Source: JANQRA01 sp035762545
GTDB lineage: Bacteria; Actinomycetota; Acidimicrobiia; Spongiisociales; ZC4RG35
Assembly (NCBI GenBank): GCA_035762545.1
Contig: DASTOM010000038.1
Span: 21,385 to 85,384, forward strand
DNA length: 64,000 nt
Reading direction: 5' to 3'
The position numbers and the translations under genes are program-made. The notes beneath the pieces are model-generated. The model saw only the letters and a list, made by a program, of their open reading frames with translations. It did no database searches and was not told the origin of the DNA. Below are positions 31,917 through 40,962 of this stretch, in pieces. The stretch's first letter is position 1. Every line of letters starts with the position of its first letter.

Positions 31917-33800
31917 ATGGCCGAAGAGAAGGGTGGGTCCAAGTACCTGTTGATCACCTCACTCGGCGCGCTCGGCGTCGTGTTCGGAGACATCGGCACC
32001 AGCCCGCTCTATGCATTCAGGGAGTCTTTTCACGCCGCGGAAGGTCTGGCCGTCAACGAGGAGAGCGTCCTCGGGATCCTCTCTCTGATGTTCTGGTCTC
32101 TGATCCTCGTGGTCACCGTCAAGTATCTGATCTTCGTGATGCGCGCCGACAACCACGGGGAGGGTGGAATCCTCGCCCTCACCGCCCTCGCCGGAGACGG
32201 CGTATCCAAGACCCGCCGAAGAAGTCGGGGGACCCTGCTGATGATCGGCCTCTTCGGCACGGCCCTTCTGTATGGCGACGGGGTAATCACCCCGGCGATC
32301 TCGGTTCTTTCGGCTGTGGAGGGTCTCGGCGTGATCGCACCCGACCTCGAGTCGGCCGTGGCGCCTATCGCCGCGATCATCATCGTCGCACTCTTCTTGA
32401 TCCAACGTCAAGGCACCTCCAAAGTCGGTGCCTTCTTCGGGCCGGTGATGATCCTCTGGTTCGGGACGTTGGCAGTGCTCGGGGTGATCGAGATCGCGAA
32501 CCACCCAAGAGTCCTCGTCGCCATCAGCCCCACCTACGCCGCAACCTTCATCGCGGACGCCCCGGCCATGGCATTCCTGACACTGGGTGCCGTGTTTCTG
32601 GTGGTCACGGGTAGCGAGGCGCTGTACGCCGACATGGGCCATTTTGGGAGACGGCCGATCCGGCTCGCTTGGGTCGTGCTCGTCATGCCCGCCCTGCTTC
32701 TCAACTACTTCGGACAGGGTGCTCTCCTGGTTTCCGACCCCTCGGCGATCGCCAATCCCTTCTACTCATTGGCGCCCGACTGGGCCCGGGTGCCACTGAT
32801 ACTCCTCGCCACCATGGCAGCAGTGATCGCTTCACAGGCCCTCATCTCCGGGGCCTTCTCCTTGACTCAACAGGCGATCCAGCTCGGGTACCTCCCGAGG
32901 ATGAACGTCGACCACACCTCGCCCCGTGAGATTGGTCAGGTCTATCTGGGAGCGGTCAACTACATGCTGATGGTCACGTGCGTGGTCGTGGTCTTCGCCT
33001 TTGGCAGCTCGACGAGCCTGGCCGCGGCCTACGGGGTGGCAGTCACCACCACGATGGTCATCACCGCGATCCTCCTCTATGTGGTGATGCGATACCGATG
33101 GGGATGGAGTGCCCTGGTGGCCGGATCGCTCACTGCGGTGTTCCTCGCCATCGACCTCTCGTTCTTCGCCGCCAACATCGTCAAGGTCTCCGATGGAGGC
33201 TGGTTCCCGCTTGCAATCGGAATCACGGTGCTCCTGGTGATGCTCACCTGGAAGACGGGTCGAGCCCGTCTCACCCGAAAGATCAGGAGCGGCGAGCTCC
33301 CGATCGAGCGATTCATCGGATCCATCGCCCACCACCCCCAGCGCCGCGTCCCCGGCACCGCGGTCTACCTCTTCAGCGACCTCGGAGCGACCCCACCACC
33401 GCTGCTGAAGAACCTTCGCCACAACGAAGTGATCCACGAGACCGTCCTGATCGTGACCGTAGAGTGGACCCACGCCCCACGGGTCCCCCGGGCGAAGCGT
33501 TCCACCGTCCACGAGTTGGGCGATGGCTTCTACCAAGTCCTCCTGCGGTACGGATTCACCGAGGACCCCGACGTTCCCGGGGCTCTTGCCATCATCACCA
33601 CCGCCGAGTTCGGATTCGACGCCGAGGACGCGGTCTACTTCGTCGGGCACGAGACCGTCATCCCCTCCGACGAGCGGTCGGTGTGGGCGGTGCGAGACCG
33701 GCTGTTCCGGGTCATGCACCGCAACGCCACGAGCCCTGTCCGTTTCTTCAAGCTGCCACCCGAGAAGGTCATCGAGGTGGGCACACAGGTGGCGATGTAA
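31917..33800 (+). CDS. kup: KUP-family potassium uptake protein
   Basis: A 627-residue membrane protein with the Kup pattern: LGALGVVFGDIGTSPLYA in the first helix, NHGEGGILAL, LYGDGVITPAISVLSA, LFLIQRQGTSKVG and TGSEALYADMGHFG. Twelve membrane helices are followed by a cytoplasmic C-terminal domain of about 180 residues. It imports K+ with protons. The whole length fits the family. It follows the peptidase gene by 8 bp and precedes a GNAT gene. Confidence 0.95.
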   Translation: MAEEKGGSKYLLITSLGALGVVFGDIGTSPLYAFRESFHAAEGLAVNEESVLGILSLMFWSLILVVTVKYLIFVMRADNHGEGGILALTALAGDGVSKTRRRSRGTLLMIGLFGTALLYGDGVITPAISVLSAVEGLGVIAPDLESAVAPIAAIIIVALFLIQRQGTSKVGAFFGPVMILWFGTLAVLGVIEIANHPRVLVAISPTYAATFIADAPAMAFLTLGAVFLVVTGSEALYADMGHFGRRPIRLAWVVLVMPALLLNYFGQGALLVSDPSAIANPFYSLAPDWARVPLILLATMAAVIASQALISGAFSLTQQAIQLGYLPRMNVDHTSPREIGQVYLGAVNYMLMVTCVVVVFAFGSSTSLAAAYGVAVTTTMVITAILLYVVMRYRWGWSALVAGSLTAVFLAIDLSFFAANIVKVSDGGWFPLAIGITVLLVMLTWKTGRARLTRKIRSGELPIERFIGSIAHHPQRRVPGTAVYLFSDLGATPPPLLKNLRHNEVIHETVLIVTVEWTHAPRVPRAKRSTVHELGDGFYQVLLRYGFTEDPDVPGALAIITTAEFGFDAEDAVYFVGHETVIPSDERSVWAVRDRLFRVMHRNATSPVRFFKLPPEKVIEVGTQVAM

Positions 33801-33832
33801 TTCGCCTGACCTGGGAGAGCGCGACCGCCACA

Positions 33833-34867
33833 ATGTCGATCATGAAGATCGTCGCCTTCGACGCCCATACCGCCTCGGAAGACGTGAGACGCGGGGTCCA
33901 CGAGGCTCTCGTCGACATGGAGCGGGACTGGATCCCAGAGGAGCCGCCTCCCCCCTACGAGGAGAACCTCGCCACATGGCTGGCAGCCGGCGGAAGCCAC
34001 CGCAAGGACCAGCGTTGGGTCGCGCTCGACGGGAGCGAGGTCCTGGGCACAGCCCATCTGGCCACATGGTCTGACCACGCCGACAGCGGCCTGATCCAGG
34101 TGGCGGTGCGAAACGAGCACCGCCGGAAGGGAGTGGGCCGACAGTTGATGCTCGCGGCTCTGGATGGACTGGAGGCGGAGGGGCGGTCGAAGGTGATCGT
34201 CGACATTCCCACCGGTGCGCCCATCGAGAGGGCCGCCGAGCGTTTGGGTCTCAAGCGGGTTTTCTCGGAACGGGTCAGCCAACTCCGTGTGTCGGACATC
34301 GACTGGGGCCTCATGGACTCATGGATCGCACGTGCCTCCGACCGGGCTTCGGAGTATCGCCTCCTGTCGATGCGTCCTCCGCTGCCGGAGAGCCAGATGG
34401 AGAATTGGTGTCGCATCTCAGACGCGATGAACACCGCCCCCATGGAGGAATTCGACCTCGAGGACCGCCAGATGACACCCGAGCAGTGGCGGAGCATCGA
34501 GACCCACCTGGAATCCCGCGGCTACGACCTCCACGCCCTGGCGGCAGTCCATGAGCCGACGGGAGACTTCGCCGGGATGACGACGCTGCACTACCTGCGT
34601 CACAATCCGACGCTGGCTCACCAGGGCGACACCGTCGTCGCCGTCGAGCATCGCAACCGTGGTTTGGGCCGGCTTCTCAAGGCGGCGATGGTCAAAGAGT
34701 TCTTGGCCGAGCATCCCGACGTCGAACGGATCGACACGGGCAACGCCGGGTCGAACGAACCGATGCTCGCCATCAACATCGAAATGGGTTTTCAGACCAT
34801 CCTCCAGCTCAGTGCCTGGCAAGGGACGATCTCCGCTGCCCGGAAGGCGTTGTCCACTCGACCGTGA
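33833..34867 (+). CDS. Tandem GNAT-domain acetyltransferase
   Basis: A 344-residue protein with two GNAT folds. The first (residues 1-160) has the acetyl-CoA loop VAVRNEHRRKGVGRQLML (R/Q-x-x-G-x-G/A form). The second (residues 180-344) has VVAVEHRNRGLGRLLKAAMV and the later NAGSNEPMLAINIEMGF. Double-GNAT proteins include mycothiol synthase MshD and aminoglycoside/amine acetyltransferases; the substrate is not assigned and the layout is not proof of MshD. ATG at 33833 or 33842 can serve as start; neither has a clear ribosome site. It lies 32 bp after kup. Confidence 0.82.
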   Translation: MSIMKIVAFDAHTASEDVRRGVHEALVDMERDWIPEEPPPPYEENLATWLAAGGSHRKDQRWVALDGSEVLGTAHLATWSDHADSGLIQVAVRNEHRRKGVGRQLMLAALDGLEAEGRSKVIVDIPTGAPIERAAERLGLKRVFSERVSQLRVSDIDWGLMDSWIARASDRASEYRLLSMRPPLPESQMENWCRISDAMNTAPMEEFDLEDRQMTPEQWRSIETHLESRGYDLHALAAVHEPTGDFAGMTTLHYLRHNPTLAHQGDTVVAVEHRNRGLGRLLKAAMVKEFLAEHPDVERIDTGNAGSNEPMLAINIEMGFQTILQLSAWQGTISAARKALSTRP

Positions 34868-34953
34868 CGAGCGTGCAGGAATGTGCCGCAGAGGCACACC
34901 TGTGCACGATGGATCCGGGAACGGGTCGCGGGTGACGCGCCGAGAATCGACGG

Positions 34954-35433
34954 CTATCGGGCGTTGAAAGCCCTACGGGCCCGCTCTATCGCAGCGAAGG
35001 CGGCACCGGCGTCCTGCCAGCCCTCCACGGCGGTCTTCTTGCCTTCGAGCTCCTTGTAGACGGCGAAGAAATGCTCGAGCTCCTTGAGCAAGTGGTTCGG
35101 GATGTCAGTGAGGTCCTCGGCCTCGCGCCAGACCGGGTCGCCGACCGGGACACCGAGGATCTTGAGGTCCTCCCTCCCCTGGTCCTGCATGACGAACAGA
35201 CCAACCGGCTTGATCGTGATGAAGCACCCCGGGAAAGTCGGCTCGCTGACCAGGGCGAGAGCGTCGAGCGGGTCGTCGTCATCGGCATAGGTGTCAGGGA
35301 TGAACCCGTAATCGGCCGGGTATCGGGTTGCCGTGAACAGCATCCGATCGAGGTAGATCCGATGCGTGTCATGGTCCATCTCGTACTTGTTCCTGCTCCC
35401 CTTGGGGATCTCCACGACCATGTCGACAAGCAT
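34954..35433 (-). CDS. ppa: Inorganic pyrophosphatase (family I)
   Basis: A 159-residue soluble enzyme. VVEIPKGSRNKYE, RYPADYGFIPDTYADDDDPLDAL with the metal-binding aspartates and WREAEDLTDIPNHLLKELEHFF, a family-typical segment, cover all active-site parts (each read as a short block). It splits pyrophosphate to drive biosynthetic reactions. Length matches the usual prokaryotic size. It converges with nothing and diverges from the wax ester synthase gene across 46 bp. Confidence 0.96.
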   Translation of the reverse strand: MLVDMVVEIPKGSRNKYEMDHDTHRIYLDRMLFTATRYPADYGFIPDTYADDDDPLDALALVSEPTFPGCFITIKPVGLFVMQDQGREDLKILGVPVGDPVWREAEDLTDIPNHLLKELEHFFAVYKELEGKKTAVEGWQDAGAAFAAIERARRAFNAR

Positions 35434-35479
35434 GCTCGGGACGCTACCCGTCCCCCCCTGATAGCGTCACACCATTGCG

Positions 35480-36904
35480 ATGACTTACTTCCACTATGAG
35501 CCACTGAGCTACCTGGACGCCTCCTTCCTGGCTCTGGAGACGCCCACGTCACATATGCACGTGACGGGCGTTGCCCTTTTCGAATCCGCCCCTCTCAAAG
35601 GTGATGACGGCGGGATCGACATCGACAGAATCAAGGCCCACATCCAGTCCAAACTCCAGTACATACCCCGCTACCGCCAACGCCTGGACTGGGTTCCCTA
35701 CGACCGGCGGCCGGTGTGGGTGGACGATGCGTCGTTCGACCTGACCTACCACGTGCGTCACACGTCCCTTCCCCGTCCTGGCACGGATCAGCAGCTCAAG
35801 GAGCTCGCGGGTCGAGTCGTCTCGGCGAAGCTCGACAGGGCGAAGCCGCTGTGGGAGCTGTGGGTGATCGAGGGTCTATCGGATGACCGGTGGGCGATCA
35901 TCGCCAAGATCCATCACTGCATGATCGACGGTCTCAGCGGTGTCGACCTGACCACGATCCTGCTCAACGTGGTCCCGGATTCCGAGATCGAGGACGTCCC
36001 CGAATGGGTGCCCCGCCCGGCACCGACCCCGACACAACTGGCTGTGGCCGAGGCTGCCCGCTTCACCCGGAGAATGATCGAGAGGCTGTCGGACGTGGGC
36101 GACCTGGTCAAGGACGGGAGATTCATGAGCGAACGCGCTGTGGACAAGTCAGCAGCTGCGCTCTCGTCGCTCAAGTCGGGCTGGCTGTCAGTTTCGGCCA
36201 AGACTCCGCTGAACCCGGATCTGGGGCCCAACCGTCGTTTCAACTGGACCGACATGAACCTGGCCGACGTGAAGGAGATCAAAGACGCGCTCGGTGGCTC
36301 CATCAACGATGTGGTTCTGGCGATCACGGCCGGGGCAGTGCGCCGCTTTCTCATCGAGAACCGCGACTACGACCCGGCCGGTGCCGAGTTCCGGGCGATG
36401 AACCCGGTGTCGACACGGAGCGCGGCTGACCAGGGCAACATGGGGAATCAGGTCGCGATGTGGCTCGTCGACCTGCCCATTGGCGAACCTGACCCGGCCG
36501 CCAGGTATACCGCGATCAAGGCGTCGACGACCAATCTCAAGAAGACCAATCAGGCCTTGGGCGCAGCCACCATCGTCGAGCTCAGCTCGGGAACTCCCAT
36601 CACGCTGCTGTCTTTGGCGAGTCGGGTGGCGGGACCGCGGATCAGACCGTTCAACATGACTGTCACCAACATCCCCGGACCTCAGTTCCCGATGTACCTC
36701 CTCGAGTCCCAAATGCTGGCGAACTACCCGATGGTTCCGTTGTGGGCCCAGCACGGGGTGGGAGTGGCTCTGTTCTCCTATAACGGGCGTTTGCTCTGGG
36801 GAGTGCAGGCCGACTACGACACGCTTCCCGACTCAGACGCTTTCGTCGCCGCGATACACACCTCATTCGAAGAGCTGCGGAGTCTCGCCGCCGCCACTGC
36901 ATGA
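35480..36904 (+). CDS. Wax ester synthase / diacylglycerol acyltransferase (WS/DGAT)
   Basis: A 474-residue acyltransferase. The catalytic HHCMIDGLSG (HHxxxDG) lies at about residues 150-160; PLSYLDASFLALETPTSHMH begins the family-typical N-terminus; NVVLAITAGAVRRFL-like (DVVLAITAGAVRRFL) and the C-terminal VTNIPGPQFPMYL (NVPGP-like) motifs are present. It makes wax esters or triacylglycerol for storage from acyl-CoA. Common in actinobacteria. It is followed 22 bp later by a DMT-type transporter gene. Confidence 0.94.
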   Translation: MTYFHYEPLSYLDASFLALETPTSHMHVTGVALFESAPLKGDDGGIDIDRIKAHIQSKLQYIPRYRQRLDWVPYDRRPVWVDDASFDLTYHVRHTSLPRPGTDQQLKELAGRVVSAKLDRAKPLWELWVIEGLSDDRWAIIAKIHHCMIDGLSGVDLTTILLNVVPDSEIEDVPEWVPRPAPTPTQLAVAEAARFTRRMIERLSDVGDLVKDGRFMSERAVDKSAAALSSLKSGWLSVSAKTPLNPDLGPNRRFNWTDMNLADVKEIKDALGGSINDVVLAITAGAVRRFLIENRDYDPAGAEFRAMNPVSTRSAADQGNMGNQVAMWLVDLPIGEPDPAARYTAIKASTTNLKKTNQALGAATIVELSSGTPITLLSLASRVAGPRIRPFNMTVTNIPGPQFPMYLLESQMLANYPMVPLWAQHGVGVALFSYNGRLLWGVQADYDTLPDSDAFVAAIHTSFEELRSLAAATA

Positions 36905-36926
36905 ATTCAGCCCGATCCGTCCCTTC

Positions 36927-37835
36927 ATGAAGACACTGCTCGCCGCACTCGCCGGCGCTGTGATGATCTCGTTCTCGGCGATCTTCTTCGCCCTGTCGGA
37001 CGTGTCACCGATCACAGGAGCCTTCTACCGGGAGGCGTACGCCCTGCCTGTTCTGCTGTTGCTCTGGATGGCGCGAAGGTCAGCCGATCACCGCCCGAGG
37101 TCACGTCGCTGGCTCGCGATCGGCATCGGGTTGGCATTGGGAGCCGACACTGTCGCCTGGCACGCGTCGATAGATCTCATTGGCGCAGGGTTGGCCACGC
37201 TGGCAGCGAATACGGCGGTGGTGTTCGTCGCGGTGGGCGCGTGGATCTTCCTCGGGGAGCGACCCCGCCGCAGCATCATCGTGGCGATCCCCGTGATCCT
37301 CGTTGGAGTCGCCCTCGTCTCCGGAGTAGGCCAGGGGGACGCCTTCGGAGTCGACCCGATTCGTGGCACGCTGCTCGCCCTGCTGGCGGCGATGTTCTAT
37401 GCAGTCTTCATCCTCGGGTTCCGTCAGGCCAACGACATCCAGGCGCCCGCCGCCGGGCCGCTACTCGAGGCGACGTTCGGGGCCATGTTGACCACCCTCA
37501 TCCTGTCCCCGTTCACCGGTGGCATCGACTTCGGTTTCACCTGGCCGGAGCATGGGTGGCTCATCGCTTTGGCGCTCGGCTCCCAGGTGATCGGATGGAT
37601 GCTGATCGGATACGCCCTCCCTCGCCTCCCGGCCGTCGAAACGGCCACGATCATCCTCCTTCAACCCGCCCTGACCCTGGTCTGGGGTGCGGTCATCTTC
37701 GACGAGAGGCCCTCGCCGACCCAGATCCTTGGTGCGCTGATCGTGCTCGGCGGCGTCGGATTCGTGGCGGTGGTCCGCGCCAAGAGGGAGGCGAATCGAA
37801 TCCGCACCGCCACAGAGCAGGCTCGAACCGGTTGA
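36927..37835 (+). CDS. EamA/DMT-superfamily transporter
   Basis: A 302-residue protein with ten predicted membrane helices arranged as two EamA repeats (residues 4-135 and 148-280). The family marker ATLAANTAVVFVAVGAWIFLGE and the second-repeat ATIILLQPALTLVWGAVIFDE are visible. Such proteins export amino acids, metabolites or nucleotide sugars; substrate not assigned. Its stop abuts the convergent CvpA-CAP gene with no spacer. Confidence 0.88.
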   Translation: MKTLLAALAGAVMISFSAIFFALSDVSPITGAFYREAYALPVLLLLWMARRSADHRPRSRRWLAIGIGLALGADTVAWHASIDLIGAGLATLAANTAVVFVAVGAWIFLGERPRRSIIVAIPVILVGVALVSGVGQGDAFGVDPIRGTLLALLAAMFYAVFILGFRQANDIQAPAAGPLLEATFGAMLTTLILSPFTGGIDFGFTWPEHGWLIALALGSQVIGWMLIGYALPRLPAVETATIILLQPALTLVWGAVIFDERPSPTQILGALIVLGGVGFVAVVRAKREANRIRTATEQARTG

Positions 37836-38792
37836 TCAGCCGGCGAGGATCACGATAAGAAGACGACCCGTCGGTCCGTCGACCACAGCGACACCGGCTC
37901 GGTCGTAATCGGCAGTGGCCAGCATCTCCTGACCACCGGCCGACTCCTCGATACCGGATAGGGCGCCGGCCGCGGTGGCTGCCAACGCGACACCGTTGTC
38001 ACACCGGACGACCTGATAGCCACGAGTGTCCAGGTTGGATACACAGTCACCCATCCGGCGCAGCAGCCCAGCCCGATACAGGCCCGCAGCATGGTCCTCG
38101 GCCAGGGCGGTGATCGCCGCGATCTCGGTGACAGCTCCGAGGCCGAGGCCCACCCGATGCTCGTTCACCTCGTCGAGCATGCGGGCGGCTTCGTCCCTCA
38201 CCTGTCTGATCTCGTCTGCCGCTGCCGGCGGGAACTGCAGGGTCTCCGATCCCTGGGGAATGGCCCGGCTCTCGCCAAAGATCTCCCGGATCGCCGACAT
38301 GGCGGACATCACGTTGTCCCCGGCGAGTTTCTCGAAGAACTGACGTGGAAGGGCAGCGGGACCTGCGATCGCCTGGACGACTCGTGACTCGTTGAGATGG
38401 TCACGCCAGCTGTCAGGGATCGGGGCCAGGGTCAGCAGACTCACGACGAGCAGGACGACAACTGCCCCCCAACCGATGGCTACTGCCGCTCCACCGACCC
38501 GATTAACCATGGAAAGACCGGGGAGGTTCATCGCCTTCGACAGGTAGTACGAAGCGATGCTCAGCAACACACCGAAGAGGACGAAGAGAAGGATCCCGGC
38601 ACCGATGCGGGCCACTTCGGGGCCGACGCCGAAGCTGGAAGCCAGAAAGTCACCGACCGGTGCAGAGAGACGGAAGGCGACCCACGCGCCAACGATCAAC
38701 CCGATCAGGTCGAGACTCTCCCGCACGAACCCGCGTGTCCAACCACGCACGAGCATGGCGGCGAGTGCCACTCCGAGTATGAAGTCGATCAA
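37836..38792 (-). CDS. CvpA-family membrane protein fused to a CAP/SCP-like domain
   Basis: A 318-residue protein. Residues 1-140 hold four membrane helices of the CvpA (colicin V production) family: FILGVALAAMLVRGWTRGFV and ESLDLIGLIVGAWVAF, then VARIGAGILLFVLFGVLLSI. Residues 190-318 resemble an extracytoplasmic CAP/SCP domain (MLDEVNEHRVGLGLGAV; ITALAEDHAAGLYRAGLL). TTG at 38792 is chosen because GGAGG precedes it; another TTG at 38816 would add eight residues. CvpA-protease fusions exist in actinobacteria (Rv3671c-like), but here the outer part is CAP-like and no Ser/His/Asp triad is seen. Confidence 0.75.
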   Translation of the reverse strand: MIDFILGVALAAMLVRGWTRGFVRESLDLIGLIVGAWVAFRLSAPVGDFLASSFGVGPEVARIGAGILLFVLFGVLLSIASYYLSKAMNLPGLSMVNRVGGAAVAIGWGAVVVLLVVSLLTLAPIPDSWRDHLNESRVVQAIAGPAALPRQFFEKLAGDNVMSAMSAIREIFGESRAIPQGSETLQFPPAAADEIRQVRDEAARMLDEVNEHRVGLGLGAVTEIAAITALAEDHAAGLYRAGLLRRMGDCVSNLDTRGYQVVRCDNGVALAATAAGALSGIEESAGGQEMLATADYDRAGVAVVDGPTGRLLIVILAG

Positions 38793-38813
38793 TCCCTTGT
38801 CCCTCCGGGCATA

Positions 38814-38842
38814 CAAAAGGGGTGACGCACTGCGTCACCCCT
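38814..38842 (-). terminator. Rho-independent terminator downstream of the AlaX gene
   Basis: Arms 38842-38831 and 38829-38818 are complementary over 12 bp (the inner pairs open to form a loop) and are followed on the minus strand by TTTTG. It lies about 150 bp past the AlaX stop and just upstream of the CvpA-CAP start, separating the two genes. Confidence 0.7.
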
Positions 38843-38990
38843 GACTCCCGGACCTCAAGGTAGCGAAGATGAGCGGATTTCACCCATATATGGGCGAGTG
38901 TCGAATGAAATTCGACACTCAGGGAGTTTCGCTCCGAAACTCCAACCTGTCCACAGGACAGGCAGGAACCCCGGGGTTCGTGGTTTGCAG

Positions 38991-39722
38991 TCAATCCACC
39001 ACGCGGATGCGCATCCGTTTGTTGGCCTTGCCCTTGGACTCGGTCTTGAGGACTTCGATGCGGCCCACTTCGAGTGTGGACCTCACGTGGGTCCCCCCGT
39101 CAGCCTGACGATCGAGCCCCTTGATGTCGACGACACGGATCTCGGTGACGAACTCGGGGATCAGGTTGACCTTCGTCCGGATCAAGTCGGGGTCCTGGAG
39201 GGCTATCTCCCTCGCCAGGGTGATGATCTCGGTCGGGTAGCCCTTGATCAGTTCTGCGTTGAGGATCCTCTCGATCTCCTGGCCGAACTCCTGGGAGATG
39301 CCGTCGAGCTCGAAGTCCATCCGGGCCTCGCCCGGCGTCATGTTGCCTCCCGTGACCTTGGCGCCGTAATCCCGGAAGACCACACCGGAAAGGGCGTGCA
39401 ACGCCGTGTGAGTGCGCATGGTGGTGTACCGCCGCTCCCAGTCGATAGTCCCTTCCACCGCCGTCCCCGGGTCTGGCATGTGGGAACCGTCGGCCACGAC
39501 GTGGAAGGGCTTGCCCTCGCGCCGGATCGTGTCGACGACCTCCACCGAGCCGCCATCCCATTTGATGGTTCCGACGTCGCCGGGTTGCCCTCCTCCCTGC
39601 GCATAGAAGACCGTTCGATCGAGGAACAGGCCCCCCTCCCCGACCTCCAGGACGTTGCCCTCGGCGGTGGGCAGATAGGAGTCGACTGGTGCCAGTTCCT
39701 CGGTTGGTCCGCCTGAAGCCAT
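38991..39722 (-). CDS. AlaX-type alanyl-tRNA editing protein
   Basis: A 243-residue hydrolase that removes mischarged serine or glycine from tRNA-Ala. The editing-site zinc motif HxxxH is visible in MRTHTALHALSG. The second half-motif, normally CGGTHV, reads ADGGTHVRST: the Cys ligand position holds Asp. The N-terminal RTVFYAQGGGQPGD motif is typical of AlaX. No alanyl-tRNA synthetase gene is near. The Asp may be a subfamily trait or weaken zinc binding; biochemical status is open. It shares direction with the propeller gene 11 bp upstream. Confidence 0.88.
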   Translation of the reverse strand: MASGGPTEELAPVDSYLPTAEGNVLEVGEGGLFLDRTVFYAQGGGQPGDVGTIKWDGGSVEVVDTIRREGKPFHVVADGSHMPDPGTAVEGTIDWERRYTTMRTHTALHALSGVVFRDYGAKVTGGNMTPGEARMDFELDGISQEFGQEIERILNAELIKGYPTEIITLAREIALQDPDLIRTKVNLIPEFVTEIRVVDIKGLDRQADGGTHVRSTLEVGRIEVLKTESKGKANKRMRIRVVD

Positions 39723-39733
39723 GGGGGGCGACT

Positions 39734-40837
39734 CTATTCCAGTGTCGACGGGATCATCGCAAGTGATTGGAACATGAAATCGTCGAGTATCTGATACTGA
39801 TTCACGGTCTCCAGGTCCTCGACCACGACGCCCGAAGGCATGGCCACGACCAGGAAGCGAGAGTCCGAGGACCAGGTCACGAAGTTGGGGCCGCCGACGA
39901 TCAACTCGACCCTCTCTCCATTCCCCTGCAGCGGGAAGACGAAGACCCCTCGACTGCCGGCGATCGCCACCGACTCGCCATTGGGGGCGAACGATGCGAA
40001 GTCGATGGTGCCCATTCGGTCGGGGGGAATGTCGAGCCGCTGAACCCCACCCCCGGCCGACACCAACTCGAGCTCGTCGCTCGCGACCAGGATCCAGCCA
40101 TCCCGGCTCGACCCGAGGGCCCTTCCCGGCCTGGTCGCCTTGATCTCCGCGTCCGGGGTGAGCAGTAGCACCTCATCCCCGGCCTGCATGGCGTACCCCC
40201 AATCACCCCATGCCGCCACCTCCCATCCCGGAGACCCGAAGCTGGCGATCTCGACCGGCGAGAAGTTGGAGACGACTCGCCACAACGATCCACCGTCCCC
40301 GGTGTTCGTCGTGTAGCTGAGCATCCCGGGCTCGTTGTCGTGCCAGGCGAAACTGGTGACGACACCCGGAGCAGGCTGCAGGCCGGTGTGTCGCCCGATC
40401 AACAGTCTCGGCTCACCCGTGTCCGGATCCGGCCCAACCACAGCGAGGAAGTAGCCACTGACGTCGAATGCCGTCTCCCCGGCTCCGGCGACAAGCCCGG
40501 CATTGAGAGTCCCCGAAACCGCGCCACGGCTGTTGGGCCAAAGGACGCGGAGCAACTCGTCGTCGTTGGTCCAGCTCAACCCGACCAGGGCGTCGTCCAG
40601 GCCCGACACCACCGCGCTGAGGCTCACATCGTCGGCTTCGGGGCCACGGGGCCGTTCGATCAGCACCGATTCGTCGGCGACCGTCGCCGGATCCGAACCG
40701 GTTGAGAGCCCGATCACGGCCACGATTCCCACCACCAGCAATCCGATCGAGATCCACACGGTCCGAGTCGATCCCGGCGAGGACGGAGGGCTCGCAACCT
40801 CGACTCCGTCTACGACAACGTGCGGGTCATCGACCAT
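39734..40837 (-). CDS. Membrane-anchored beta-propeller-like protein
   Basis: A 367-residue protein. A single membrane helix (TVWISIGLLVVGIVAVIGL, residues 25-43) anchors an extracytoplasmic domain of repeating beta blades, each of the type TSFAWHDNEPGMLSYT, IDFASFAPNGESVAIAG and NFVTWSSDSRFLVVA, which look like TolB/WD40-type repeats. No enzyme residues were found. A protein-binding or sensing role is inference. The gene precedes AlaX on the same strand and diverges from the liv operon. Confidence 0.7.
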   Translation of the reverse strand: MVDDPHVVVDGVEVASPPSSPGSTRTVWISIGLLVVGIVAVIGLSTGSDPATVADESVLIERPRGPEADDVSLSAVVSGLDDALVGLSWTNDDELLRVLWPNSRGAVSGTLNAGLVAGAGETAFDVSGYFLAVVGPDPDTGEPRLLIGRHTGLQPAPGVVTSFAWHDNEPGMLSYTTNTGDGGSLWRVVSNFSPVEIASFGSPGWEVAAWGDWGYAMQAGDEVLLLTPDAEIKATRPGRALGSSRDGWILVASDELELVSAGGGVQRLDIPPDRMGTIDFASFAPNGESVAIAGSRGVFVFPLQGNGERVELIVGGPNFVTWSSDSRFLVVAMPSGVVVEDLETVNQYQILDDFMFQSLAMIPSTLE

Positions 40838-40877
40838 CCCGTAACGGTACGCATGTATTGGGATTGAGTCACTCTGT

Positions 40878-40907
40878 ATGACTTGTTTTCGATTCCGGGT
40901 CTAAAGT
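40878..40907 (+). promoter_or_regulatory. Putative promoter of the liv operon
   Basis: ATGACT (40878-40883) and TAAAGT (40902-40907) are separated by 18 nt, each matching 4 of 6 bases of the main -35 and -10 consensus. They lie 55 nt before the livK ATG at 40963, which has a strong GGAGGAAGG ribosome site. Confidence 0.4.
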
Positions 40908-40962
40908 CTGGCGCACGGCAGGCCTATTTGCGCCCTGTCCACTCAATTGGAGGAAGGAATAG

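Noticed and set aside
32978..33832. Extension of the GNAT frame back to 32978
   Set aside because: It lies inside kup in another frame and has no GNAT similarity; the real start is near 33833.
33833..34867. Mycothiol synthase MshD
   Set aside because: The double GNAT layout fits but no specific MshD residues could be confirmed and no other mycothiol gene is near.
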